From Psychrobacter immobilis (GTDB lineage: Bacteria > Pseudomonadota > Gammaproteobacteria > Pseudomonadales > Moraxellaceae): a stretch of 64,000 nucleotides of DNA. The position numbers and the translations under genes were made by a program. Positions 1-8,921 of the stretch are shown here, piece after piece. The notes beneath the pieces were generated by a model. It ran no database searches. It had not been told where the DNA came from and worked only from the letters and a program-made list of their open reading frames with translations. Where the stretch lies: assembly GCF_904846185.1 (NCBI RefSeq), contig NZ_CAJGZQ010000017.1, positions 1-64,000 on the forward strand. Reading direction: 5' to 3'. The number at the start of each line of letters is the position of its first letter. Position 1 is the first letter of the stretch.

Positions 1-64
1 TAACAGTCAGACCATTATCGATGCTAGACAGCACTTGTTTACGATAGTCGATTGAATAAGTCAT
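1..64 (-). mobile_element. IS630-family transposase gene, 5' end only (runs off window)
   Basis: An ATG at 64 on the minus strand opens a frame that continues off the left edge. The 21 visible residues begin MTYSIDYRKQVLSSIDNG, which looks like the N-terminal helix-turn-helix start of IS630-family DDE transposases. The 5' end of the element must lie between this start codon and the broken ATPase gene that begins downstream at about 140. The catalytic domain is outside the window, so activity cannot be judged. The family call rests on a short stretch only. Confidence 0.7.
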
Positions 65-66
65 GG

Positions 67-117
67 TTTATCTGAATAGTTGATTAGTTTTTATGTATTG
101 TATCGGTTTTATCTGAA
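67..117. repeat. IS end region with a 10-bp direct repeat
   Basis: The word TTTATCTGAA occurs at 67-76 and again at 108-117, between the transposase start codon and the interrupted ATPase gene. I infer that the outer copy is part of the terminal inverted repeat and the inner one a second transposase-binding site. The element boundary is probably at one of the TA dinucleotides near 118-130, since IS630 elements insert at TA. The opposite end is not in the window, so the terminal repeat cannot be confirmed. Confidence 0.45.
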
Positions 118-660
118 CTCTACTATAACTAGCTCATCTTCATTAGCTATAATCACCACCTTATAACCTTGATGCTCAACAAAATAGTTTATATAGCCTA
201 ATAGGTTCTCTAGATCCATTGAAGCTCTCTCCAAATCATCGAATACTAATATTAGACCTTCTGTATTAGACAAATAATCTGGCAAATTGATATCTGGTAC
301 TTGAGACGATACACTAGCATCACTTTTACCATCACCGTTCAGATCAATCTGCAATGCAGTTTTAAGAAGTCCTTTCCCGATTTTCCCTGCTAAAGCCATA
401 CCTTTAGAAGATAAAACAGGATGAAGCTGTCTAAAAAACTCACTTTCTATTTCTTCGAAACTAGCGATACCATATAAACTCACATATAAGTGTGTTTTGA
501 CTCGATAATTAGGATTATGCAAACTTGCCATTATTTCTTTCAAAAACCAAGTTTTACCAACACCCCACTTACCCTTTAATAAAACAGCATACTGTGATGA
601 GCTCGGTAACTTAAAGTAATGTTTTAAAAACTCTTCAATATGCTCGTTTGGATTACTCAT
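109..660 (-). pseudogene. KAP-type P-loop ATPase, truncated by the IS insertion
   Basis: This 183-residue reading frame holds the front of a KAP-family P-loop NTPase. The Walker A motif GKWGVGKT is near residues 30-37, and the Walker B motif LILVFDDLERA is near 135-145. It is followed by VVIIANEDEL, the usual run after Walker B. The similarity then stops and seven residues of apparent IS sequence lead into a stop at 109. Intact relatives are considerably longer. The start at 660 is preceded by a good Shine-Dalgarno (AGGGAG). KAP ATPases are often accessory or phage-defence genes, and the role here is unknown. The remnant would keep nucleotide-binding residues but lack the rest of the protein. 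Confidence 0.75.
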
Positions 661-883
661 AAAACTCCCTTTTTATTTTTTTAAAATTTAGTTATAGATA
701 TTGAGTCTAGCAATATAACAGATATCACCGCTAGTCCAGACTGGCAGATACAAGCGGAAGGCGGGAAATAGCTCCCCTAAAATCGTTGGGTGTCGCAAGC
801 TCCACACCAACCTACTCTACATTACTTAATAACAAAATTAAGGCGTTACTTTAAACATTTAAATACTCAAACTCCAAACACAA
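661..883. other. Intergenic, no gene seen
   Basis: Region between the ATPase start and the purL terminator. It contains the AT-rich upstream region of the ATPase and a short stretch with GGGAGCT/AGCTCC-like words near 762-815. No convincing ORF or RNA gene. Confidence 0.5.
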
Positions 884-910
884 AAAAGGTGAGCCTAAGC
901 CCACCTTTTT
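884..910. terminator. Bidirectional intrinsic terminator downstream of purL
   Basis: The arms AAAAAGGTG and CACCTTTTT flank an inner GC/GC pair and a CTAA loop. T-runs are present on both strands. It lies about 130 nt beyond the purL stop on the minus strand. Confidence 0.8.
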
Positions 911-1040
911 ATTTTAAAAACAGCTATCTAAAACTATAAGCAATTGCTAGAGGTTTGAGTAGCGAGAAAAACATGCGCAAGCACTACATGTCGTAGGTTC
1001 AGCAAGTTTGACGAAGCTAATCAAGCATCTAGGTTTGCTA

Positions 1041-4000
1041 CTAGCGCAACCAAGCACGAGCATTACGGAACATACGCATCCACGCGCCATCTTCATCCCA
1101 CTCTTCTGGTTTCCAGCTGTGGTTATAGGCTTTTAGGTTACGCTCAGGATGTGGCATCATAATCGTCACACGACCATCAGTGCTACACAGACCCGTGACA
1201 CCGCCGACCGAACCGTTTGGATTGAGCGGATACGTCTCAGTTGGATGACCTTGGCTATCGACATAACGCATCGCAAGCTGACCGTGTTTAGCCATACCGT
1301 CGATTTCGTTATTATCTAGTGTGGCATAGCCTTCACCATGCGCCACAGCGATAGGCAAGATGCTGTCTTGCATACCTTTGAACAGGATAGACTTGGTACG
1401 CTCGATTTTTACATTGACCGTACGCGCTTCAAAACGAGCCGATTGGTTGGCGATGAAGCGTGGGAAGTTGTCTGCACCTGGGATGAGGTCCTTTAACTGA
1501 GCCATCATCTGACAACCGTTACAGACACCTAGTGAGAAGGTATCAGGACGGGCAAAGAAGCGGACAAACTGCATGCGTAGCTCGTCATGGAACAAGATAG
1601 AGTTCGCCCAACCAGAGCCTGCGCCGAGTACATCACCATAACTAAAGCCACCACAAGCGACTAAGCCATCGAAGTCACGTAGATTGATGCGACCATTCAG
1701 TAGATCACTCATGTGTACATCGACCGCTTCAAAGCCAGCTTGGGTAAAGCCTGCTGCCATTTCTGTCTGACCGTTTACGCCTTGCTCACGCAAGATAGCG
1801 ACTCGTGGTTTATTCTCGCGACTGGCTAAGTATGGCTCTTCAACTTTTTGATTGAGATCAAAGTTTGGCGCAGCGATCAGGCCTTGATGGCTCGCATCAG
1901 CAATCAAGTCATACTCTTGCTGTACGCACGCTGGGTTATCACGGCGACGCGCGATTTGATAGCTGACCTGAGTCCACGCTTGCTGCAATTCAGTACGGCT
2001 AAAGCTGAGAGTGTCATCACCCATGAGCGTTGGCGTTTGGATAAGTAAGCTGTCTTCTTCCGAGCTTTGACCAACAAGGCTGAGCATATCAGCAACGTTA
2101 AACTCTTCTGCCAATTGCATGAGAGCCGCGACGTTTTCTGGCAATACTTGGATGACTGCACCTAGCTCTTCACTGAACAGTTGACCGAGTAAGTTATCAT
2201 CCGTCAATGACAGCTTGATACCTTGACGGCTAGTGAACTGCATCTCAGCGATGGTTGCTAATAGACCACCATCACCGATATCGTGATAGGCGCTGATGAC
2301 GCCTTGTGCATTGCCCGCTTGGACAAAGTTAAAGAAGTCGACCAAGTCGCTTGGCTGCGCCAAATCTGGGCAATCGTTACCCAATTGGCTAAGCGTTTGC
2401 GCAAGGATTGAACCGCCTAGACGTAGCTTGCCTTTAGACAAGTCAATACGGTAGAACGCGCTATCGCCATTGATTAGCTCAGGCGTTAGCGTTTTTGCCA
2501 CGTCAACTACAGGAGCAAAGGCCGTAATCACGAGGCTCATTGGCGACACAACTGATTTATCCGTGTCACCTGCTTCACTGCTGTCAGTCCAATTGGCACG
2601 CATTGATAGCGAGTCTTTACCAACTGGAATCGCGATACCCAATGCTGGGCACAGCTCTTCGCCGACTGTATATACCGCGTCAAATAATGCTGCGTCTTCC
2701 GCATCATCACCACAGGCTGCCATCCAGTTCGCTGACATCGTGATATCAGACAACTGAGCAATACGCGCACCAGCGATGTTGGTAATAGCTTCACCAATGG
2801 CGAGTCGTGCTGAGGCTTGTGGACTGATTAAGGCAACTGGCGTACGTTCACCGATACTCATCGCTTCACCGCTCATCACCTGACCATCTAGCGCAATCAA
2901 GCCTGACGCGGTCACCGCACAATCCGATACAGGCACCTGATAGCGACCCACATACTGATCACGCACGACCATACCCGTGATAGAACGGTCACCAATGCTG
3001 ATCAAGAATGATTTACTAGCGACCGTTGGGTGACGCAACACGTCTTTGATAGACTCAGCTAGATTAACGTCGCCTAACTCTAATGCAGGTAAGCTGGTTT
3101 CATGACGCTCAAAGCTACGCTTCATCTTTGGCGTGCCACCGAGCAATACTTGCATCGGCATATCAACTGGCTGCTCATCCAATAACGTATCATCAACGAC
3201 TAGCTGACGGACATCCGTGGCTGTTCCCAAGATGGCATACGGGCAACGCTCACGCGCACAGATCGCATCGAATTGGGCTTCGCTTTCTGGACGAATCGCA
3301 AGGACATAACGCTCTTGCGCTTCATTTGACCAGATGGCCATTGGCGACATGCCAGCTTCTAATGATGGAACTTTACGCAGATCTAGTACCGCGCCCATCT
3401 CATGGTCATTGACCAGTTCAGGCATTGCATTAGAGATACCGCCCGCGCCCACATCATGCAATGACACGATAGGGTTGCCGTCTTTGCCATTATTGCTGGC
3501 ATCGACATCACTACCGGCTAGTGCCCAACAGCGATCCATCACTTCTTGGCAACGACGCTCCATTTCAGCATTGTCACGCTGAACTGAGGCAAAGTCCAAG
3601 CCTTCATCAAGTGAACCACTATCGACCGAAGATGCTGCTCCACCGCCTAGACCAATTTGCATGGCAGGGCCACCAAGGACGATTAATAAATCACCTTGTT
3701 GAATGGTATTTTTTTCAATGAGGTTGCGTTTGATATTGCCGTAACCACCTGCCAGCATGATTGGCTTATGATAGCCACGCATCTCGCTGCCGTCTTTTGC
3801 CGCTGATGTATCAAGTTGGAAGCTGCGGAAATAACCGCATAGATTAGGACGACCAAACTCGTTTGAGAAATTGGCTGAACCGAGTGGTGCTTCAGTCATA
3901 ATCTCAAGACTGGTTGCCATACGATCTGGCGTGCCATAAGCCTGAGTACTCAATTGACCTGATTGCTCCCATTTCTCAGCGAGCTCTGGAATATGCAAGT

Positions 4001-5060
4001 GTGACACGTGAAAGCCTGTCAGACCTGCTTTTGGCTTACCGCCACGACCAGTTGCGCCTTCATCACGAATCTCACCACCAGCACCTGTCGCTGCACCCGC
4101 ATACGGGGCGATAGCGGTTGGATGGTTATGCGTTTCGACTTTCATCAGGATGTCGATTTCTTCTTGATGGAAGTCGTAAGGATGGGCAGAATTTGCGTCC
4201 ATCGCGTCAGTCGGAATCGGGTAAAAACGCATCCCTTCTGCCCCAGCCATCACTGCGGCGTTGTCTTTATAAGCCGACAAGATACCTTGTGGATTCGACT
4301 GATAAGTATTCTTAATCATTTGGAACAGTGATTTCGGCTGTACTGCGCCATCGACTGTCCATTCAGCGTTAAAGATTTTATGACGGCAATGCTCTGAGTT
4401 CGCCTGTGCAAACATCATCAGCTCAACGTCGGTTGGATTGCGCTTTAGCTCATTGACGTACGCATTCATCAAGTAATCAATATCTTCGCTCGATAGCGCA
4501 AAGCCAAATTCTGTATTGGCTGCTTCTAGTGCCGTACGACCTTGTCCAATCACATCGATATGATTAAGCGATGCTGGCTGCTCATCATCAAATAGCTTAT
4601 TCACCTCATTTAAATCATAAACCAAGCTCTGCGTCATACGGTCAAACAATAATTGCTCAGCGGCTTTAGGTAATGTGTTATTGGTTGCACCTACCTCACC
4701 GTCTGTTTTTGCATCAATCGTTAGGGTATAAACGATGACGCGCTCGACACGGTTAATCTCAATATCACAGTTATTAAAGATATCGGTCGCTTTACTGGCC
4801 CACGGCGATATGGTGCCAAAACGCGGTGCAACGATAACTTGTAATTGGTTGTCTTGCGGCGCGGCAAGTTGGATATCTTGCTTAATGCCAAACAGGTCCA
4901 GCGCTTTTTTCTGCTCATCACCTTCAAGCGTCCGTGATAGCACATAAACTTGCTGAGTATGGATGTGGCTGACATTTAGCTCGGTTTTTTGCTGGAACTG
5001 ACTGATGAGTTGCTGCGTCTGAAAATCGGTAAGAAACGGTTGTCCGGCGATGGTCATCAT
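1041..5060 (-). CDS. purL: Phosphoribosylformylglycinamidine synthase
   Basis: Large single-chain PurL of 1339 residues, the usual gammaproteobacterial length. It converts FGAR, ATP and glutamine to FGAM in de novo purine synthesis in the cytoplasm. The PurS-like N-terminal domain comes first. The FGAM synthetase signature MMFAQANSEHCRHK is at about 215-228 and KVETHNHPTAI at 307-317. The C-terminal class I glutaminase carries LGVCNGCQMM, whose nucleophile Cys is residue 1180, and MMPHPERN with the triad His and Glu. The start is MMTIAG; the second Met is an equal alternative. The gene is transcribed alone and ends before the hairpin at 884-910. No PurR box or riboswitch was recognised upstream. 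Confidence 0.98.
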   Translation of the reverse strand: MMTIAGQPFLTDFQTQQLISQFQQKTELNVSHIHTQQVYVLSRTLEGDEQKKALDLFGIKQDIQLAAPQDNQLQVIVAPRFGTISPWASKATDIFNNCDIEINRVERVIVYTLTIDAKTDGEVGATNNTLPKAAEQLLFDRMTQSLVYDLNEVNKLFDDEQPASLNHIDVIGQGRTALEAANTEFGFALSSEDIDYLMNAYVNELKRNPTDVELMMFAQANSEHCRHKIFNAEWTVDGAVQPKSLFQMIKNTYQSNPQGILSAYKDNAAVMAGAEGMRFYPIPTDAMDANSAHPYDFHQEEIDILMKVETHNHPTAIAPYAGAATGAGGEIRDEGATGRGGKPKAGLTGFHVSHLHIPELAEKWEQSGQLSTQAYGTPDRMATSLEIMTEAPLGSANFSNEFGRPNLCGYFRSFQLDTSAAKDGSEMRGYHKPIMLAGGYGNIKRNLIEKNTIQQGDLLIVLGGPAMQIGLGGGAASSVDSGSLDEGLDFASVQRDNAEMERRCQEVMDRCWALAGSDVDASNNGKDGNPIVSLHDVGAGGISNAMPELVNDHEMGAVLDLRKVPSLEAGMSPMAIWSNEAQERYVLAIRPESEAQFDAICARERCPYAILGTATDVRQLVVDDTLLDEQPVDMPMQVLLGGTPKMKRSFERHETSLPALELGDVNLAESIKDVLRHPTVASKSFLISIGDRSITGMVVRDQYVGRYQVPVSDCAVTASGLIALDGQVMSGEAMSIGERTPVALISPQASARLAIGEAITNIAGARIAQLSDITMSANWMAACGDDAEDAALFDAVYTVGEELCPALGIAIPVGKDSLSMRANWTDSSEAGDTDKSVVSPMSLVITAFAPVVDVAKTLTPELINGDSAFYRIDLSKGKLRLGGSILAQTLSQLGNDCPDLAQPSDLVDFFNFVQAGNAQGVISAYHDIGDGGLLATIAEMQFTSRQGIKLSLTDDNLLGQLFSEELGAVIQVLPENVAALMQLAEEFNVADMLSLVGQSSEEDSLLIQTPTLMGDDTLSFSRTELQQAWTQVSYQIARRRDNPACVQQEYDLIADASHQGLIAAPNFDLNQKVEEPYLASRENKPRVAILREQGVNGQTEMAAGFTQAGFEAVDVHMSDLLNGRINLRDFDGLVACGGFSYGDVLGAGSGWANSILFHDELRMQFVRFFARPDTFSLGVCNGCQMMAQLKDLIPGADNFPRFIANQSARFEARTVNVKIERTKSILFKGMQDSILPIAVAHGEGYATLDNNEIDGMAKHGQLAMRYVDSQGHPTETYPLNPNGSVGGVTGLCSTDGRVTIMMPHPERNLKAYNHSWKPEEWDEDGAWMRMFRNARAWLR

Positions 5061-5509
5061 AAAGGCATAATCCGTAAGATCAAGGCATCTCTGCCATGCA
5101 AAGTAAATGGTCTGCGTATTATAACAAGAAGCCCTGTAATAAGCAGGTCAAAACCAAGATAAATTGCTGATGCTTGCTATTCAATAATAGTAAAATCTTC
5201 GCCATCGTTGAAACCCTTGTTACTTTTACAACAGGCTACTTTCACAACAGAAACTTAACAGCGATGTCGTCACAATTTTTACCTAAAGCTTATAGTCCTT
5301 ACAAACCCTAACATCGCCTTACGGGCAACCTATATAAACACAAGGTCACAACTAGGTATTCTAGTTTCAGTTGTTAAGGCGACGATCGTTTCTCTGAATT
5401 CATCTGGTTTTCGATACTTGGAAAACGCTTAGCCTGAATAAAAACTACTATAAATAATCAACTATTTAATTACTACGACTTAATCAAAATACAGAAAGGG
5501 AAATTTACT
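5061..5509. other. Divergent promoter region between purL and the stress-protein gene
   Basis: About 450 bases without a gene. Both flanking genes start outward from it, so it must hold two promoters. An 8-bp inverted word pair TCGCCTTA (5314-5321) and TAAGGCGA (5375-5382) is the only structure I see, and it may be chance. AAAGGGAAA just before 5510 is the ribosome-binding site of the plus-strand gene. Confidence 0.5.
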
Positions 5510-6004
5510 ATGAGTAGACAAGACCATATCAATAAAGTGCAAGAATTGGTAAAAGATATCAAGTTTGCCATGATGACAACTCGTACTCACGAAGGTCATT
5601 TGCATGCCTGCCCAATGACAACGAGCGAGACGAGCATCGGTGCAAAAGAGATTTGGTTCATCGGTGACAAGAGTACCGAAACCGTGAGTGACATTGAGAA
5701 AGACCCGCAAGTAAACTTGGCTTATGTCAGTCAAGATGCCAAAAATTATGTCTCAATTAATGGTAAAGCGGAACTGGTCGAAGACCAAGAGAAATTAGAC
5801 GAGCTATGGTCGCCGATTTACAATGCATTCTATGAGCAAGGTAAAGATGATCCTAATGTACAGCTGATCAAAGTCGTACCACATGGCGCAGAGTACTGGC
5901 TCAGTGGTAGCTCAGTCGTCAATATGTTTAAGATGACTACTGCTGCTGTAATGGATGGTAAAAAAGCGACCAATCTCGGTGAAAATAACTCTGTGACGTT
6001 ATAA
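5510..6004 (+). CDS. Pyridoxamine 5'-phosphate oxidase-fold protein (general stress protein 26 type)
   Basis: A 164-residue protein of the split-barrel flavin-binding fold, resembling the GS26 general stress proteins. Typical features are the opening helix, IKFAMMTTRTHEGHLHACPM as the first strands, IWFIGDKSTETVSDIEKDP, and VNLAYVSQDAKNYVSINGKA for the barrel core. Members bind FMN or FAD and are induced by stress; the substrate is unknown. The start is well supported by AAAGGGAAA upstream. The gene stands alone and is followed by a strong hairpin at 6035-6062. Confidence 0.85.
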   Translation: MSRQDHINKVQELVKDIKFAMMTTRTHEGHLHACPMTTSETSIGAKEIWFIGDKSTETVSDIEKDPQVNLAYVSQDAKNYVSINGKAELVEDQEKLDELWSPIYNAFYEQGKDDPNVQLIKVVPHGAEYWLSGSSVVNMFKMTTAAVMDGKKATNLGENNSVTL

Positions 6005-6034
6005 GTTATCTAAACCAGAAATAGCAAAAACAAA

Positions 6035-6062
6035 AACGCCAGTGGCTCATGCAACTGGCGTT
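6035..6062. terminator. Hairpin terminator (first of two near-identical copies)
   Basis: The arms AACGCCAGT and ACTGGCGTT surround a short loop, between two convergent genes. The plus-strand T-tract is short; the minus strand has a run of five Ts after the stem. The same 28-base element with three changes recurs at 7019-7046. Confidence 0.75.
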
Positions 6063-6089
6063 GCATTATCTATTATCTATTGACATGCA

Positions 6090-6872
6090 TTACTGTGGTG
6101 GTTTCGCATAACCATTGTCCGCAGGATAAGCTTGCGGCTGTTGAAGCTTCGGCTTAGATGGATCATATAGGCCATAAACTGCTGTACCTATTACACCGGT
6201 GTTATTGATAGAGCCTGAGCTGGTATTAGCGGCATAAGCACTCTCTGGCTTGCTAAATATAAACGAAGCTACTGAGCTTTGGCTCTTACGGAAACCTTCA
6301 ATCACCAAATTATCATGTGGATTTAGCACATATCCACTGTCATAGCGACTGGCAGCGCTACCATTGAGGACATTGAGGACATTGATTCCATCGACACTAG
6401 CGACGATTTCATAAGTGTTGTCGCTGTTATTATGATACACCAAACGATAGGCCTGACCCGCTTGACCTTGGACATAGTAATTGCCCGAGTCTCGATAAAG
6501 GGATAGTGCACCCGTATCTGTTTCCATCGAAAAATCAACCTTGCCCGCCAGTAGCGACATGCTATTTACCGCACGTCCATTATAGGCTTTGTCTGCATAA
6601 CGAACCTGCATCTGCTCGATAGGCTCACTGCTCGTACGGCGCAGATCAACAGTCGTCACTTCAGAGTTGACATCATCACCCCATTTTGTTCCCAAACGCT
6701 CAGATTCTGCCGCGTCCTGAGTGGAACGTTCTACAGTAGCATCTGTTTGGGTAGATTTTTCTCGCTGAATGGTTGAGGTGGACTCTTCTTGCATGTTTGA
6801 GCCAGAAGAACACCCCGTTAATAATGCCAACAATAATACGGCAACGCCCGACTGTGTCTGATGTAATGTCAT
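6090..6872 (-). CDS. Putative lipoprotein of unknown function
   Basis: I choose the ATG at 6872 because AAGGAA lies just upstream; an in-frame ATG at 6902 would add ten residues ahead of the signal peptide. The product is about 260 residues with a signal peptide MTLHQTQSGVAVLLLALLTGC. The LTGC lipobox predicts lipidation of Cys21. A Ser/Thr/Gln/Glu-rich linker follows, then a mixed domain with repeated Asn, Ser and Tyr and a C-terminus rich in Pro and Gln. I do not recognise a family. It is probably an exported envelope lipoprotein served by the Lol pathway. Confidence 0.75.
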   Translation of the reverse strand: MTLHQTQSGVAVLLLALLTGCSSGSNMQEESTSTIQREKSTQTDATVERSTQDAAESERLGTKWGDDVNSEVTTVDLRRTSSEPIEQMQVRYADKAYNGRAVNSMSLLAGKVDFSMETDTGALSLYRDSGNYYVQGQAGQAYRLVYHNNSDNTYEIVASVDGINVLNVLNGSAASRYDSGYVLNPHDNLVIEGFRKSQSSVASFIFSKPESAYAANTSSGSINNTGVIGTAVYGLYDPSKPKLQQPQAYPADNGYAKPPQ

Positions 6873-7014
6873 GCTTATTTCCTTATTTGAATGCCGTTTC
6901 ATGATAGCTCGATCAATTTTCTTGTATTTTGTTTACTAATTTTGAGTATATATCAACCATACAAACAATGTCTAAGACAAATAGGCAACATCAGCCGTGT
7001 TTCAAACAGACCAT

Positions 7015-7050
7015 AAAAAACGCCAGCGGCTAATGCGACTGGCGTTTTTT
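7015..7050. terminator. Bidirectional terminator downstream of pgsA
   Basis: AAAAAACGCCAG pairs with CTGGCGTTTTTT. It sits about 40 nt past the pgsA stop on the minus strand and has T-runs on both strands. It is a near copy of the hairpin at 6035-6062. Confidence 0.85.
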
Positions 7051-7090
7051 GTTGTCTATGTTGTTTGTTGACCATATCTGCGTTATATAT

Positions 7091-7762
7091 TTACCCGCTT
7101 TGCTTTAGGTACGGCCAAGCCGCTTTGAGATAAATCATCATCGACCATAGTGTCAAAATAACAGCAGCAACCATCAGCACATAACCGATCGTTTCGAGCG
7201 ACTCCCAGTTTAATAAAAGTACCGTAATAGCCACCATTTGAAACGTCGTTTTTAGCTTGCCGACATATGACACTGCCACACTGGTACTTTTGCCCAACTC
7301 TGCCATCCATTCACGTAGCGCTGACACCGCAATCTCACGCGAGATAATCACAATCGCGGCGATTGCCATAATAATATTGGGATGCCATTGCACCAAGATA
7401 ATAAGCGCCGCCGCCACCATTAACTTATCAGCGACAGGGTCTAAAAAACGACCAAAGGCTGACATAACATTAAGCTTACGGGCAAAATATCCATCAAGCC
7501 AATCAGTAATCGCTGCAATAATAAAAACGCTAGTCAAAAGTAAATGGCGTAACAAGCTATCACTAAATTCGCTCATACCGACCCGCGCAATCACATTGTC
7601 TGAGATGGCAGGCATGCCAATCCCCATAGCAGGTGGCCAATAAGCAATCGCGACAAATAGCGGAATCATTAAAATCCGCGCGATAGTAAGGTTATTAGGC
7701 AAGTTAAAAATACTCTTGGTATTTTGCGGCTCCTGCGTATGCAAATGCGTATTCTCAGTCAT
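7091..7762 (-). CDS. pgsA: CDP-diacylglycerol--glycerol-3-phosphate 3-phosphatidyltransferase
   Basis: Integral membrane enzyme that makes phosphatidylglycerophosphate from CDP-diacylglycerol and glycerol 3-phosphate, the committed step to phosphatidylglycerol and cardiolipin. The complete CDP-alcohol phosphotransferase signature is visible: D90, G91, A94, R95, G104, D108 and D112, counted from the Met at 7762. NNLTIARI near residue 23 is the usual start of the first membrane helix. The family protein normally starts close to this motif, so I favour 7762 over the in-frame ATG at 7810, although neither has a strong Shine-Dalgarno. About 223 residues. Confidence 0.92.
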   Translation of the reverse strand: MTENTHLHTQEPQNTKSIFNLPNNLTIARILMIPLFVAIAYWPPAMGIGMPAISDNVIARVGMSEFSDSLLRHLLLTSVFIIAAITDWLDGYFARKLNVMSAFGRFLDPVADKLMVAAALIILVQWHPNIIMAIAAIVIISREIAVSALREWMAELGKSTSVAVSYVGKLKTTFQMVAITVLLLNWESLETIGYVLMVAAVILTLWSMMIYLKAAWPYLKQSG

Positions 7763-7810
7763 GGCAAACCCAGTTTTATATAAACATATTAATGGTAGAT
7801 AGCTTAGCAT

Positions 7811-8335
7811 TTTTCACGCAGGTCGTCATGCCATCTCTTTAGCTATTCAGTTATCGATATAATGTCGGTTGAATTTAAAAATAGTCAGTTGAATTTAAAA
7901 ATTGTACAAGACAACCGAATGTAGATGTATATCTAATACTTCAAGCGAGGTTAACGCAGCAATATTTTTATAGTGGAATGACTATTAAAATTAATCAATC
8001 TTTCATATATAACTACAAAACTTTGATACGCATTTTTCAATGTTAGATATGACACGATTAAAAGACTCATCTACTGGAGATGAAATACGACGTTAATTTT
8101 CTCTCTCATAAGCTCTAAACGTAATGTCATGTAACCAAAATAGCCAAACCGCTGTCAATTGCGCTATGATAGCGATTCTGATAAAAACACTTGTACACTT
8201 AAATATGTAAGTAAATATATGCAGTTATTGAATTAATCACCACCGCCCTAATATTAGTTAATATAGAAAAACTCATAATAACAATAGGTCACAACCACTG
8301 CCTCTGTAGTTCCTTTACACGATCAGTTTTCCTCG
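7811..8335. other. Gene-free, AT-rich intergenic region
   Basis: About 520 bases with no convincing coding frame. It must contain the pgsA promoter on the minus strand. A plus-strand transcript may begin here, because a strong plus-strand terminator follows at 8336-8368 with no gene to serve. A tandem word (AGTCAGTTGAATTTAAAAAT, nearly repeated) occurs near 7880-7905. Confidence 0.45.
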
Positions 8336-8368
8336 GCCCACAGTTCCTCCTCTGTGGGCTCTTTTTTT
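8336..8368 (+). terminator. Orphan plus-strand intrinsic terminator
   Basis: GCCCACAG (8336-8343) pairs with CTGTGGGC (8352-8359), followed by TCTTTTTTT. There is no annotated plus-strand gene upstream for more than 2 kb, and the minus strand lacks a matching T-run. It may end a small RNA starting in 7811-8335. Confidence 0.7.
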
Positions 8369-8476
8369 GCCTGTAATTCATGCTTGATTAAAGGTTTGTC
8401 ATATACAAGTATAACCATCTGCAAAAATCTGTATCGTTTGAGCAATAATCTAAGAAGCGGCATATTGCTTATAAGG

Positions 8477-8502
8477 AAAAACCCACCATAAGGTGGGCTT
8501 TT
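8477..8502. terminator. Intrinsic terminator downstream of the 8553 gene
   Basis: AAAACCCACC, loop ATAA, GGTGGGCTTTT. The minus strand reads into A-rich template that gives a T-tract. It lies about 50 nt past the stop of the minus-strand gene at 8553. Confidence 0.75.
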
Positions 8503-8552
8503 ATAATACAAATGATGAGTCGGCGATGGCTTAATTAGACAAAGAAAGGTAT

Positions 8553-8798
8553 TTAGAGCTTTACATCACTAAGTGTCATCGCCGTTATCTTAATTGGCAC
8601 AGCGAATAGCCACGCAGTACCAGCAGTACAATAGAATCTGTTGTTATGATAAGACACGATTTGGGCAGTAAAATCGTTTGAATCTTGATCACACATAGCT
8701 TCTTCATCACTATTATCATCTACCGCACACCATATCTCATGGCAGCCATGCTCAAGCATTACACGAGTCAGCTCACTTCCTCTAAGCACTATATTCAC
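8553..8798 (-). CDS. Small uncharacterised protein, paralog of the 8922 gene
   Basis: An 81-residue protein with no family I can name. It aligns end to end with the product of the next gene upstream (8922-9173): shared LRGS near residues 5-8, LT at 10-11, a CAV triplet near 24-26, SDE-AM near 30-35, then an F-C and AVP/AIP pattern. Both are acidic, cysteine-containing and lack a signal peptide or membrane segment. The start is GTG at 8798; another GTG three codons in has a better Shine-Dalgarno (GAGGTG). The conserved Cys residues suggest metal binding or a disulphide, but this is speculative. Confidence 0.65.
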   Translation of the reverse strand: MNIVLRGSELTRVMLEHGCHEIWCAVDDNSDEEAMCDQDSNDFTAQIVSYHNNRFYCTAGTAWLFAVPIKITAMTLSDVKL

Positions 8799-8921
8799 CT
8801 CTAACTTCGTACTATTTTGTATATTATGTTATACGAATATAACTGTTTATTAGCAATTTGGGTAGCTTTATTTTCAATTAAAGTATTACAAATTAATACA
8901 CAAATTTTCAGTTATAAGCGG

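Noticed and set aside
5314-5382. TCGCCTTA/TAAGGCGA inverted words as an operator or RNA stem
   Set aside because: Arms are 53 bases apart with no supporting structure between them; chance is likely.
8323-8511. 62-codon minus-strand ORF in the intergenic region
   Set aside because: It spans two terminator hairpins, has no family resemblance, and its composition follows the hairpins rather than a protein.
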